The notes beneath the pieces are model-generated. The model saw only the letters and a list, made by a program, of their open reading frames with translations, made no database searches and had not been told where the DNA came from. From the NCBI GenBank assembly GCA_044371425.1, contig JBILTR010000006.1, positions 1 to 64,000 on the forward strand: DNA of 64,000 bases, given 5' to 3'. This DNA is from JBEISR01 sp044371425 (lineage in GTDB: Bacteria; Planctomycetota; Planctomycetia; Pirellulales; Pirellulaceae). Below are positions 8,003-17,673 of the stretch, in pieces; position 1 is the stretch's first letter; every line of letters starts with the position of its first letter. Both the position numbers and the translations under genes were made by a program.

Positions 8003-11000
8003 CTAGGCTGCTCGAAGTTCAGCCTGTGCCGTCGGGCGATCGAAGGCGACAGCTAGCCGACGGAACAGTTCTTCGGTCGCCTGTTGCCAAGTGGTTGGGA
8101 TCTTGGAAGGCTGCAGCGTCGGTCGATGATCGCCCCAGCGGTGCTCCCACGCCTCCAGGAGTTCGGTGAGCGAACTGGGGTCGCGGAGGTCGCAGTACTG
8201 GACCTGATCCCCTCCCACCTCCCGATGGATTGGGATGTCGCTGGCGAAGACCGCCTGCCCGTACCACAATCCCTCGACGATCGGCAGTCCATAGCCCTCC
8301 GCCATGGAAGGGAAGAGGACACCCCGAGCGTTGCGGTAGCAGTAGGCCAGTTCTTGGTCGGAGACGTCGTGGAACAGATGGAGTCGCCGGCCGAATTCCG
8401 GATGGCCATGCGCCAGTTCTAGGAACTCCTTGCCGCGCCAGCCCACCTGCCCCACGATGGCCAGCTCTGCCTTGGGATGGCGTTGCCAAAGCCGGTCCAT
8501 CGCCTCCAGGGCATAGCGATGGTTCTTGCGCATCTCGATTGTCCCGACCATCAGGTAGGGCGTGCGAGGTCGCTGGGAGTCAAACCTTCGCGACATCTCG
8601 GCGCGAACCCGACCCTCGGAGGCGCTGAACTGCGCCCCCAGCGGGAATGCGACCACGGGAGTCGAACGATCCCACCTGGGTGCGATCGTCGGAAGATGCT
8701 CCCGCACCTGATCGGCTACCGTCTCGGAAATGGCCAGCAGCAGATCGGCATGGGAGACAGCCAGTCTCAGGTACTTGCGGAACTGCTCGGCACCCTCTTC
8801 CCCGAAAATTTCCGGGTGCAGATGGGGGATCAGATCATAGATCACCACTGCGGTCCTCACTCCCTTTTGCCGAGCTGCGGCCACGGCCGGCCACACCTCG
8901 CGAAATCCCCAGTAGGCATCAGGCAACAGCAGCAGATCCCCTTCGCGCATCGCGCATTGCTCAGATTCCACCGGCCGCTCGAATCGCTCGGAGATCTTCA
9001 CCGCAGCTTTGAAGATCCCTTGGTGTCCAGGAAGCGGCAGCAGCCATTTGCGCAGCTTCGGGTGCGGGACGCGGTCGCATAGCCAGTGAGCCGATGAGCG
9101 ATACCAGGGAGGCAGACCCGCCAGCACATCCTCGCGCCAAGGTCGGTTGCCGCCGGCCCCTGGCAGGCGCGGATCCCCCTGTTCCATCGAAGCCGCGATC
9201 CAGCTTTTTCCCTGCAAGATCACCGGAAGCACCGATTGAAAACCTTCTGGTTGACTCTGGAAGGCTTCCCGGGCGATGCTGCGGACCACGCGCTGGACCC
9301 CGGTACGGTATCCCGCCACCACTGTATGCGTCGTATCGATAAAGACCTTCGGTGAATCGTTGAGCACCCGGGAGCGGCTCACCGGCGATTCCAAGACCAA
9401 GGTCGCGGGCCCCAACAGCGTCGAGTCGTCGCCATCGGACGCAAGTTCGGATCGATCGGAGGGCCGTTGGTGACTCTGGCCCTGGTGGTCTCCCAGCAAC
9501 AGTTCGAGCAATTGGTCGGCATAACGCTCGAAGCTGTGCTCGGTGACATACCTCTGCCGCTCGTCGGTCCGCCGCTGCCGATGCCATCCCCGCTCGACCG
9601 CCTCCACCAGTTTCTCCCCGACCTCCGACCCCTTGGGTTGGTCGGTCACGCGAAGGACATATCCGGGCGATTCCAACGCCTCGGCCAAGTCCTCGTTGGC
9701 GACGGTCGGTATCCCTGCAGCGATCGTATCCAGCAGGGCTCCCGATAGGCCGCCGAAGAAGTGGGTGCGCAGCTGGATCGCCAGATCGGCCGCCTGAAGG
9801 TAGTCCTGGTACTTGGCTTCATCGATCCATTGATCGACGAAGTGGATGTAGCGTTCCACTCCATGCTGCCTAGCATGCTGTTCCAGTTTCTGACGGATCC
9901 CCCCTGCCTCGCCGACCAGATGCAATTCCAGGTTCACCCCCTGGCGCCTTCCAGCGGCAATCCCTTCGATCATCTCCTTGGGCGCCTTGACCCAGGCCAC
10001 CAATCCAAAGCTCATCACATGCACCGCGTCGCGTGCCAACCCCAGGCGCTGTTGAGCGGCGCTGCGAGCTTCTGGCTGCAAGCGCTGGGGATCCAACAGC
10101 CGATGGCAGCAAAATGGCAAATACCTTGCCGCCACCCCATACTGCCGCTCCACTTGCCGTTGAATCCCGCGGGAATGAACGATCAGCGGCTTGGCCGAAT
10201 CCAGCAGTTCGTCGAAGAAGATCCCTGGCAGCCGGGATGGTTCGTGGACCCATTGATTCGATTCAGCCAAAGTCACTTCCCGGCCCAGGGACCGGCAAGC
10301 CATCTGGCGGAAGTACTCTTCCCCTTTCCACCAGTGATAGAGTTCGGCCAGTCGGTTGTCATGGATCAGGCAGGGGCCGCCGTGCATTCGTTGCAGATCG
10401 ATGATCTTGGTATGGAAATGGGAGTTGCCGACGACGCTGAGCACGCCGTCGTAGCGTCCGCTGAGATAGGCCCAGGAGGAAATCGGCAGAAACTGGTTGA
10501 CCCCTCGAGACGCGACCGGTTTCACTGCGTCGGTATAGACATCGACGATCGCTCGCCCGCGAAGCGCTTCGACCGTCCTTTGCGTGTAGTCGGCAACTCC
10601 GGAACGGTCGGGTGGCCAAGGAGACTGGATCGCAAGTCGCGGCAACGCACCGGTGGTGCGAGCACGCGGCTGAGCTTTTCTTCGCTGCTGGATCTGGCGG
10701 ACAACTTCTCCCCAGAACCTTCGCCCTACTTGCTCGGCCGTATACCGCTGCGGCACCACGCGCTGACCTGAACGCAACTCCTCTCGCCATGCAGGCTGCT
10801 GCTCCAGTTGCTCCAACAATCCCAGCAGCCGGACGTCGTCCTCAGGATCAAACCGGCAACGATCGTCAGCGACCAGTTCGCAATGAGCGGGGATATCGGA
10901 AGCGAGCACCAGCGATCCGCATGCCATCGCTTCGGTCACCGGGATCGAAAAGCCCTCAGCGCGGGAGCTGCAGACGGTGGCAAGCGCTTGCTGATACCAC

Positions 11001-11812
11001 TGCGCCAACTCCTGGTCGGTCAGCGTCTGGCCGATCCGCAACTGCGACGCCTTGCCCCCCGATTCGACATAAAGTTTTCTCAGCCGGTCGATCTCCCCCT
11101 GAGGATAATGGCCCGCAATGCGCAGCTGAGAACGCAGCGTCCCCATGGCGCGACCGCGCCCATGCGCCTTCACCAGGAGGTCGGCATTCTTCCTGGGGTC
11201 CCCTCCTCCCACCAGCAGTACGTAGGGCTCCTCCCCGCTTCCGGTCGGGACAGAGTTGCGGTGCATCATCTCCAGAAAGGACTTCCGCAACGCCACTCCC
11301 GTCACCCGACAGCTCCCAATCGGCGCATCGATCAGCTCCCGCAATCGATTTTGCGTCGCGATGCTGTTGGAAAAGAAGAAATCGTAAGCGGCCAACCACT
11401 GCAGGCACTGCACGTACTGCTGCATCGCCTGCGGGTCGCTCAAGTACCGGTCGGGTTGATCCCAGGGAATGAAATCATGCACCAGGGTGGTGGTCAGTAG
11501 CCCCGGACGATCCAGCACGCCAGCCAGCGGGCTCGGACCATGAGTCATCGGAGATGGCTGCAACAGCACCGAACCACTCTGGATGCTAGGCGCTCTAGGG
11601 CTGGTGACGATGGTGTCAAACAGCGAGTGATATGTTTCGTGGATCTGTGGCAGCATCGGGTCGCACCAAGCGATCCATCGCGCATCAGGCAAACCCAGCG
11701 TGCCCGCATGCGACTTGCCCCAGGCATAGACCGTCGCCGCATGATGACCCACGCCACGCAAGGCGTAGTTGGGATCCTGAAAACAGCGCGCATCGCAGAG
11801 AATTTCGATCAC
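8003..11812 (-). CDS. Three-domain GT4-type glycosyltransferase
   Basis: A 1269-residue protein with three glycosyltransferase units in series. Unit 1 (~1-390) has the nucleotide-sugar half with GGGDPRKN and the EX7E motif EGFSIPVTE. Unit 2 (~400-790) keeps the GT-B pattern (FGLVAWVKAPKEM) but has no EX7E motif. Unit 3 (~840-1260) has VGTIEMRKNH and EX7E in EGYGLPIVE. Family knowledge points to retaining sugar transfer during O-antigen, capsule or other surface glycan assembly, with several linkages made by one polypeptide. I chose the GTG at 11812, one base after the upstream stop and preceded by AAAGGTGG; a TTG at 11854 is the alternative. There is no signal peptide, so it acts on the cytoplasmic side. 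It forms an operon with the unknown gene upstream. Confidence 0.93.
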   Translation of the reverse strand: MIEILCDARCFQDPNYALRGVGHHAATVYAWGKSHAGTLGLPDARWIAWCDPMLPQIHETYHSLFDTIVTSPRAPSIQSGSVLLQPSPMTHGPSPLAGVLDRPGLLTTTLVHDFIPWDQPDRYLSDPQAMQQYVQCLQWLAAYDFFFSNSIATQNRLRELIDAPIGSCRVTGVALRKSFLEMMHRNSVPTGSGEEPYVLLVGGGDPRKNADLLVKAHGRGRAMGTLRSQLRIAGHYPQGEIDRLRKLYVESGGKASQLRIGQTLTDQELAQWYQQALATVCSSRAEGFSIPVTEAMACGSLVLASDIPAHCELVADDRCRFDPEDDVRLLGLLEQLEQQPAWREELRSGQRVVPQRYTAEQVGRRFWGEVVRQIQQRRKAQPRARTTGALPRLAIQSPWPPDRSGVADYTQRTVEALRGRAIVDVYTDAVKPVASRGVNQFLPISSWAYLSGRYDGVLSVVGNSHFHTKIIDLQRMHGGPCLIHDNRLAELYHWWKGEEYFRQMACRSLGREVTLAESNQWVHEPSRLPGIFFDELLDSAKPLIVHSRGIQRQVERQYGVAARYLPFCCHRLLDPQRLQPEARSAAQQRLGLARDAVHVMSFGLVAWVKAPKEMIEGIAAGRRQGVNLELHLVGEAGGIRQKLEQHARQHGVERYIHFVDQWIDEAKYQDYLQAADLAIQLRTHFFGGLSGALLDTIAAGIPTVANEDLAEALESPGYVLRVTDQPKGSEVGEKLVEAVERGWHRQRRTDERQRYVTEHSFERYADQLLELLLGDHQGQSHQRPSDRSELASDGDDSTLLGPATLVLESPVSRSRVLNDSPKVFIDTTHTVVAGYRTGVQRVVRSIAREAFQSQPEGFQSVLPVILQGKSWIAASMEQGDPRLPGAGGNRPWREDVLAGLPPWYRSSAHWLCDRVPHPKLRKWLLPLPGHQGIFKAAVKISERFERPVESEQCAMREGDLLLLPDAYWGFREVWPAVAAARQKGVRTAVVIYDLIPHLHPEIFGEEGAEQFRKYLRLAVSHADLLLAISETVADQVREHLPTIAPRWDRSTPVVAFPLGAQFSASEGRVRAEMSRRFDSQRPRTPYLMVGTIEMRKNHRYALEAMDRLWQRHPKAELAIVGQVGWRGKEFLELAHGHPEFGRRLHLFHDVSDQELAYCYRNARGVLFPSMAEGYGLPIVEGLWYGQAVFASDIPIHREVGGDQVQYCDLRDPSSLTELLEAWEHRWGDHRPTLQPSKIPTTWQQATEELFRRLAVAFDRPTAQAELRAA

Positions 11813-11813
11813 C

Positions 11814-12752
11814 TCAGGCCACCTTTCGATCCGGAGGGAGCATCTGGGATCCAACCGATTCCAAACGCCTAACCCAATCCTCCAAGGATCCTGCCTGCAA
11901 CGTCACCAGACGACCCTCGGATGTCATCCTCGTCCACTGAAGGCTCTCCAGAGATCGGGTCCCAAGCAGCACCCTCAACCACCGCCGCTCCTCTTCCAGA
12001 TCCTCCGGGACCCACCAGCAGATGTGGCTGTGCGATTGCGCCAGGATCTGCCGCAGCACCGGGGTTCCCCACGGATCCAGCTCGGGATCAACCGCCGTGA
12101 TCACGACGCGCGAGGGAATCGGCAAGCCCATCCGTCGCCACGTCAGCTCATCCATCGCCTGTCGCTCCAGCCGATGGCATTCGATATTCTCGCGAAGCAC
12201 TTCAGCCCAGCTTCCCGATGGCTCGTCGATCAAAACAGCTCCCTGCCCTTGCGGACAGGATGCCAGACTTGTCAGTAGGTGATAACCATCCCTTGGCCCA
12301 TGATGCACCACCGGCTGGTCGTCGACCCAAATTCGTATCGCCTGCGTCACCTCCGGTTGGTACATCCCACGGCACTTGTAAGCCACACCCACACGGTCGG
12401 TCGGCAGCGTGTAGAGAAAGCCGACCAATGGATGGGGCGCAAGAAACCGGTCCGCCGAAACCAAGCAACCGCTGATCCGATCGCTGGAAGCCCCTACCGT
12501 CCGCTCCATCGATCGCATGAACGCATGCAACGTCGCATCGCAGATCGAACCACCGCTGGCCAGCGGACCCAATAAGGCATGCTGGGGCATCGATGCAACC
12601 GACCCGCCCTTGCCGCTCCACGGTGGCTGTGTGGCCACCGTCTTCAAGACGAAGCGCTGCGACCTTTTGCGAATCGATAACTCGATCTTCTTGAAGGGCT
12701 TCAGCAACCATCGCCGACCCGCCCGCAACCGTTCTTTCCAACGTCTGCTCAT
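11814..12752 (-). CDS. Unknown protein coupled to the glycosyltransferase
   Basis: A 312-residue protein I do not recognise. It begins with a strongly basic helix (RRWKERLRAGRRW), has no signal peptide or obvious membrane segment, and is rich in Trp and Arg. The middle contains short beta-like stretches such as VGFLYTL and RVVITAVDPELDPWG; the latter, together with ILAQSHSHICWW, has the look of a glycosyltransferase-A or similar alpha/beta core, but no DXD catalytic motif is convincing. The ATG follows GGAAGGA. Its stop codon lies one base before the glycosyltransferase start, so the two are very likely translated together and share a role in surface glycan synthesis. Confidence 0.8.
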   Translation of the reverse strand: MSRRWKERLRAGRRWLLKPFKKIELSIRKRSQRFVLKTVATQPPWSGKGGSVASMPQHALLGPLASGGSICDATLHAFMRSMERTVGASSDRISGCLVSADRFLAPHPLVGFLYTLPTDRVGVAYKCRGMYQPEVTQAIRIWVDDQPVVHHGPRDGYHLLTSLASCPQGQGAVLIDEPSGSWAEVLRENIECHRLERQAMDELTWRRMGLPIPSRVVITAVDPELDPWGTPVLRQILAQSHSHICWWVPEDLEEERRWLRVLLGTRSLESLQWTRMTSEGRLVTLQAGSLEDWVRRLESVGSQMLPPDRKVA

Positions 12753-12929
12753 CCGTGGGAATCCTTCCCGCTTTTTTTTCGTCAGCTCATCGATCCAGCC
12801 GACCTGTTGCCTCTGCCGCCTCCAAGCGCCGGTCCTTCGGCTGCTCCCCTGGAATTCGATCGGGCAATCGCAGCACTATAAGTCATCCTGCGAAAAACGG
12901 ACAAGAGAAGCTTCTTGGCTTCGGTTTTG

Positions 12930-14276
12930 CTAGCAAAACTCAGTCGACCACTGCCACCATGGGATCGGTCGATCGCGATTCGCCAAAAGCCCTTCCAGGA
13001 TTTGATCGGCCTTGGCATCGGTCGACCGGAAGGCGACCAAAGGCGCGGGGCCGCCCAGGTAAAGTCCCTCCTTCGCCTCCAGCCCCAACAGATCCCCGGG
13101 AATCCTGGTGGCCATCGCCAGCAAGAGCCTTGGATCGACTCCTTGGCTGGTTCCAGCCAGAAACCGCAATTCCTCCCAGACCGACAAACAGGGATTGCTG
13201 GCCCGGGAATCGGTACCCAGCGCCACCGGTACGCCGCTCTGATGAAGCTTTCGCCAAGGATGTTCGGCATGGCCGAAATGCCGATGGGTCCGAGGGCAAT
13301 AAACCACCCCCACCCGTCCGCCCGCCCGCTCCAACTCGCCGATCGCCACCTCATCCAGAGCATTGCCATGCACCACCAAGGCGCGCGTTGCCTGGGACAG
13401 CAAGTTGATGTAGTGAGATATGGGCCTAGCAACCGGAGGTATTTCGGCCCGGAGTGCCGGCCGGCCTGTCAGCCGTTCCAGCATCTGTGCCATCGGACCC
13501 GCCTTCCCATGCAACCAATCGACTTCCTCCGGAGTCTCCGCCAGATGCATCGTCACCAGACGCGCCTCCCGCCGACTCAGCTCCACCAACCGCTCCAGCA
13601 TCGCCCAAGAGAGCGTGTAGGGTGCATGGGGCGCCAGCGCCCAATCCCATTCCACCTGCAGCCCAGAGATCGCACGAGGGGCATCGTTCGTCGTGCCCCT
13701 CTTCTGTTGGCACCAGCTTTCTGCCCAAGACCATGCAGCGGCTTCGCGTTCCGCAACCGGGCAAAGAACCTCTGCCGCACCGATCCAATGAAGACCCACA
13801 CCGATCGCTCTGGCCAGCGATTGTCCGGCATCTTTTTGGATGGCAAGCCGCATCGACTCCGCGATCTCAGCAGGCCACCGAAAGTCCCAGGGGGGTGTGA
13901 TGTTATCAACCAGCCATCCGGTACCGCTTTCGATCGACTCCCTCAGCCCACGGCACAGGCTATCCTGGCGCATCTGGCAAAGACGCTCTTCATTCAACGT
14001 ACTGGCCGCCATTCTCCTGCGTTCCACCAGCGACTCGACCCATCGGGAAAAACCACCCTCAGCGGAGATCGGTTGCTCCAGCTCCGAAAACTCCAGATGC
14101 GTGTGGGCGTTGATCAGTCGCGGCACCAAAATGGCATCGCCAAGATCCAGATCGCAGCTGGCTGGCTTCTGCACCAATCCCACCACCCTTCCCTGATGCA
14201 GTACCACCGCGCCCCCTTCCATCGGGACGTGATCCTGGGTCAGAATCCAACGAGCTCGAATCGTCAGTGGCTGCAT
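12930..14276 (-). CDS. Amidohydrolase, aminodeoxyfutalosine-deaminase-like
   Basis: A 448-residue cytoplasmic metal-dependent deaminase of the ATZ/TRZ/MtaD branch. The first metal site is HTH in NAHTHLEF. Further ligands and acid/base residues appear in MHLAETPEE, VVHGNALDE and GTDSRASNP. The segment VVYCPRTHRHFGH before a final GTDSRASNP resembles enzymes annotated as aminodeoxyfutalosine deaminase, which act in the futalosine route to menaquinone. Other possible substrates are S-adenosylhomocysteine or methylthioadenosine. No menaquinone genes are nearby, so the substrate is inference. The start is ATG 14276 or GTG 14288, neither with a clear ribosome site. It is divergent from the DNA glycosylase gene with almost no spacer. 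Confidence 0.88.
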   Translation of the reverse strand: MQPLTIRARWILTQDHVPMEGGAVVLHQGRVVGLVQKPASCDLDLGDAILVPRLINAHTHLEFSELEQPISAEGGFSRWVESLVERRRMAASTLNEERLCQMRQDSLCRGLRESIESGTGWLVDNITPPWDFRWPAEIAESMRLAIQKDAGQSLARAIGVGLHWIGAAEVLCPVAEREAAAWSWAESWCQQKRGTTNDAPRAISGLQVEWDWALAPHAPYTLSWAMLERLVELSRREARLVTMHLAETPEEVDWLHGKAGPMAQMLERLTGRPALRAEIPPVARPISHYINLLSQATRALVVHGNALDEVAIGELERAGGRVGVVYCPRTHRHFGHAEHPWRKLHQSGVPVALGTDSRASNPCLSVWEELRFLAGTSQGVDPRLLLAMATRIPGDLLGLEAKEGLYLGGPAPLVAFRSTDAKADQILEGLLANRDRPIPWWQWSTEFC

Positions 14277-14301
14277 GGGGGCGTTCACACGGGATCACGC
14301 G

Positions 14302-14967
14302 ATGGAAAAACGACGGCTCGACAACCACCCGACGGTCCTCGCAGCTCGAGAACTACTGGGAAAGCTGCTGGTCCGACAGACCGACCAGGGACGCTGCTCG
14401 GGATGGATCGTCGAAGTGGAAGCGTACCTGGACCAGGCAGATGACGCCAGTCACAGTCGGTGCGGCCCAACGCCTCGCAATCGCAGCATGTTCCTCGAAG
14501 CGGGATGTTTTTATGTCTATCAGATCCACCAGCAACACTGCCTGAACTGGGTTACTTGCCCGGCCGGTATCGGGTCGGCGGTCCTGATTCGCGCTCTCCA
14601 GCCTCGAGAGGGAATCGACTGGATGGCGATGCGCCGCGGTACTTCGGATTCCCGCCGTTGGACCACCGGCCCCGGTCGGCTCTGCCAAGCCCTGGCGATC
14701 GATCGCACACTGGACGGGCTGGCCTCCACCCCAGGGGGACCATTGTGGATCGAACCATCCGCGTTCCAAACCCCGTCGCGATTGGATATCCGCGCCACGC
14801 CTCGGATCGGAATCTCCCGATCGACCGATCTGCCACTTCGTTTTTTCATCGATGGCAATCTCTATGTCAGTGGCTGCGCTAAGGACCACTGCCGCCCCCG
14901 GCGCGATATCCTTCAGGAACCCTCCGAAACGGATTCCCCTCCCGATGGACCTTCGCACTTCAGGTGA
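14302..14967 (+). CDS. mpg: 3-methyladenine DNA glycosylase (AAG/MPG family)
   Basis: A 221-residue base-excision repair enzyme that removes alkylated purines. The family pattern is clear: VEVEAYLDQADDASHS carries the catalytic Glu and the conserved Asp/Ser/His run. PTPRNRSMF and GCFYVYQIHQQHCLNWV match the DNA-binding and base-flipping core, and GPGRLCQALAID the later signature. Length is normal for the bacterial single-domain form. An ATG at 14275 would add nine residues but overlaps the start of the divergent amidohydrolase, so ATG 14302 is preferred. The next gene starts six bases downstream, so they are co-transcribed although no functional link is apparent. Confidence 0.95.
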   Translation: MEKRRLDNHPTVLAARELLGKLLVRQTDQGRCSGWIVEVEAYLDQADDASHSRCGPTPRNRSMFLEAGCFYVYQIHQQHCLNWVTCPAGIGSAVLIRALQPREGIDWMAMRRGTSDSRRWTTGPGRLCQALAIDRTLDGLASTPGGPLWIEPSAFQTPSRLDIRATPRIGISRSTDLPLRFFIDGNLYVSGCAKDHCRPRRDILQEPSETDSPPDGPSHFR

Positions 14968-14973
14968 TCGCCC

Positions 14974-15912
14974 GTGCATCGAACCCATTGCGTTTTTTCA
15001 CCGAAGACAACCCCGATCCTTCTGATGGCTCTCCTGCAGGTTGGCTGGCTGACCCCTTGCTTGCCTTCTTGCATCGGTCAGCAGAACCTGGAGGTGCTGG
15101 AGAAGTGGACGATCGGCGATGATCGAATTGACGAAAGCAGTGGACTGGCCGCAAGCCGCGATGGATCGCAAGACCTCTGGACCCATAATGACTCGGGAGA
15201 CACCGCTCGTCTGTTCCGCCTGAGTCCCGAAGGCAAGCCCCTTGGAACGCTCCAGGTAGGCCAGGCCCGCGCACTCGACTGGGAAGATATCGCATCAGGT
15301 CTTTTTCAAGGACGCCGGCTGATCTGGATCGGGGATCTGGGTGGCAACAGCAGACCGCGAAAGCAATTTGAAATCTACGCTGTGGAAGAACCGGAGATCG
15401 ACAAGGAAGGGCTCCCTCCCTTCACCTGGAAACGCGACAGCCTCTGGACCCTCCGCTTGGAGTTCCCAGAACCGGGGCTCGACTTCGAAAGTCTTGCATT
15501 CGATCCAGTCGATGGATGCCTTCTGCTGGCCAGCAAGTCTCCTCTGGGGGGATCGTTCTATCGGATCACGATTCCAACACAGCCAGGGACCCATGCGCTG
15601 GAGCCCCAGCGGATCGCCCCCCATCGCATCCCGATGGCCACGTCGGCCGACCTTTCCCCGGATGGAAAGCACCTGCTGGTTCTCTCCTACGTCGGCGTCT
15701 TCCGATACCAACGGACGCAAGATAGCCAAGGTCGACTGGAGTCGTGGAACGAATGCCTGAACCGACCACCCGAGATCCTCCAGATTCCTCGCCTGCGACA
15801 GGCGGAAGCGATTTCTTGGGACGCCGCCGGGAAGGATCTGTGGGTCTCCAGTGAGCAGGCGGAAAATGCCCCCCTATGGAAACTTCGGATCCCCGACAAG
15901 CCAACGCCTTGA
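14974..15912 (+). CDS. Secreted propeller-like protein (SdiA-regulated/esterase-like style)
   Basis: A 312-residue protein with an N-terminal hydrophobic signal segment (ILLMALLQVGWL) and a likely cleavage after the PSCIGQQ region. The mature part shows beta-propeller character: ESSGLAASRDG, LWTHNDSGD, DWEDIASG, LIWIGDLGGN and SPDGKHLLVLSY are typical of secreted seven-bladed or phytase-esterase-like propellers. No catalytic residues can be assigned. The GTG start is preceded by CAGGTGA and lies six bases after the glycosylase stop. It is probably periplasmic; its substrate is unknown. Confidence 0.8.
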   Translation: MHRTHCVFSPKTTPILLMALLQVGWLTPCLPSCIGQQNLEVLEKWTIGDDRIDESSGLAASRDGSQDLWTHNDSGDTARLFRLSPEGKPLGTLQVGQARALDWEDIASGLFQGRRLIWIGDLGGNSRPRKQFEIYAVEEPEIDKEGLPPFTWKRDSLWTLRLEFPEPGLDFESLAFDPVDGCLLLASKSPLGGSFYRITIPTQPGTHALEPQRIAPHRIPMATSADLSPDGKHLLVLSYVGVFRYQRTQDSQGRLESWNECLNRPPEILQIPRLRQAEAISWDAAGKDLWVSSEQAENAPLWKLRIPDKPTP

Positions 15913-16080
15913 ACCAGAGGCGGGTCGATGAAGCTTGCGTGAAGCACCAGGGGAAATTCTTGGAAGCCTCCCGCCTGTCGGCTACCATTGGGGGCGCTTC
16001 CATGATGCCAGATCGCTCCTCGCTGAGCGTTTGCATCCCCCGCCTCGCCGCCCCTCTCGACCAGATGAAAAGGTGACTCC

Positions 16081-17673
16081 ATGGCCTCGATCCAGCATCA
16101 TCCTCGTTTCCGTCGTTGGCTGGCTGCCTCCTCCGATCGCCGACAGTTTCTCAGCCAACTACTCGCCGGCTCGGTTGCCTCGCTGGTCCACCACCATGCT
16201 CATGCCTCTCCACGGCGCCCTTCGGCCATCGACCGCGATCCCTTCCAACTGGGAGTCGCCTCGGGGGAGCCATCGCCGGACGGGGTTGTCCTCTGGACCC
16301 GCTTGGCCCCCAACCCTTTGGAAGGAGGCGGGCTCGATCCGATCCCGTTGGAGGTGCGGTACGAGGTCTTTGCCGACGAATCGCTGAAGGAACTGGTCCG
16401 ACAGGGGACCGCGATCGCCAGCCCGGAACTGGCTCACAGCGTCCATGTCGAACTGGAAGGGCTGTCACCGGATCGCTGGTACTGGTATCGGTTCCACTTC
16501 GCCGACGCCACCAGTCCGGTTGGAAGGACCCGCACGACCCCTGCCAAAGAGTCCACTCCCGAATCGCTCCGCTTCGCCTTCGCCTCCTGCCAGCACTATG
16601 AGACCGGTTACTACCATGCCTACCACGACATGGTGCAGCAGTCGCTAGATGCGATCGTGCATCTGGGAGATTACATCTATGAAGGTGCTGGAGTAAGCGG
16701 ACGACTGCGGCAGCATCAGGGAGGCGAACTGAAGAGCCTGTCGGACTATCGCAACCGCCACGCTCAGTACAAGACCGATGGGAACCTTCAGGCGGCTCAT
16801 GCCCACTGCCCATGGCTGGTGACCTGGGACGATCATGAATTCGATAACAACTATGCTGGAAACGTCTCCGAGGAATCTTCGGTGGATGTCGAGCAATTTT
16901 TGAAGCGCCGCGCAGCTGCCTACCAGGCGTACTACGAGCATATGCCGCTGCGTCGGCGCATGATTCCGCGCGGCCCCGATATGGATCTCTATCGCGCCAT
17001 TCCCTTCGGCCGTCTAGCCTGCTTTCAGGTGCTCGATACGCGCCAGTATCGCACCGACCAGCCTTGCGGCGACGGGAGCAAGCCCCCATGCCCTGAAACC
17101 TTCTCGCCCGATGCCACGCTGCTTGGCGATCGACAGGAAGAGTGGCTGTTCCAGTCGCTTCAGGACCATCCAGCAACGTGGAATATCTTGGCGCAACAGG
17201 TGATGATGGCTCGCGTCGATCGCATCCCAGGAGAAAAGGTCGGCTGGAGCATGGATCAATGGAGCGGCTACGATACCGCTCGCAAACGACTCCTACAGCA
17301 GCTGAAAGATCGCCAGATCGAAAACCCCACCGTGCTGACCGGGGACATCCACAACAACTGGGTCAACGATCTGCATGTCGACTTCGATCGCCCAGAATCA
17401 CCGCCGATCGCTACCGAATGGGTCGGCACCTCCATCAGCTCCGGCGGGGACGGGAAAGAAGGTGCCAAGGACCGCGAATCGGTGATGGCGGAAAACCCAT
17501 TCGTGAAGTTTTACAATGCCGAGCGAGGGTATGTCCTGTGCGAAGTGACCAGCAAGCAGTGGAGGTCGGACTACCGCGTCGTCCCCAAGGTGACCGCACC
17601 AGAACCCCAATGCCATAGCCGCGCCCAGTTCCTCGTCTCCTCGGGACGCCCAGGTGCCCAGCGAATCGAATGA
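16081..17673 (+). CDS. phoD: Alkaline phosphatase D (PhoD-like phosphodiesterase)
   Basis: A 530-residue secreted metallophosphatase that releases phosphate from mono- and diesters. The N-terminus carries a Tat-type signal: DRRQFL followed by a hydrophobic stretch ending at AHA. The PhoD N-domain motif GVASGEPSPDGVVLWTRL comes first, then the catalytic core with FASCQHYETG, HLGDYIYEG, WDDHEFDNNY and TGDIHNNW, which carry the usual Asp, Asn and His metal ligands. AAAAGGTGA precedes the ATG. Tat export fits a folded metalloenzyme, and tatC lies elsewhere in the window. There is no Pho-box that I could see. Confidence 0.95.
   Translation: MASIQHHPRFRRWLAASSDRRQFLSQLLAGSVASLVHHHAHASPRRPSAIDRDPFQLGVASGEPSPDGVVLWTRLAPNPLEGGGLDPIPLEVRYEVFADESLKELVRQGTAIASPELAHSVHVELEGLSPDRWYWYRFHFADATSPVGRTRTTPAKESTPESLRFAFASCQHYETGYYHAYHDMVQQSLDAIVHLGDYIYEGAGVSGRLRQHQGGELKSLSDYRNRHAQYKTDGNLQAAHAHCPWLVTWDDHEFDNNYAGNVSEESSVDVEQFLKRRAAAYQAYYEHMPLRRRMIPRGPDMDLYRAIPFGRLACFQVLDTRQYRTDQPCGDGSKPPCPETFSPDATLLGDRQEEWLFQSLQDHPATWNILAQQVMMARVDRIPGEKVGWSMDQWSGYDTARKRLLQQLKDRQIENPTVLTGDIHNNWVNDLHVDFDRPESPPIATEWVGTSISSGGDGKEGAKDRESVMAENPFVKFYNAERGYVLCEVTSKQWRSDYRVVPKVTAPEPQCHSRAQFLVSSGRPGAQRIE

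Noticed and set aside
12915..14444. 509-codon plus-strand frame
   Set aside because: Antisense to the amidohydrolase, which has all family motifs; the plus-strand frame has none.
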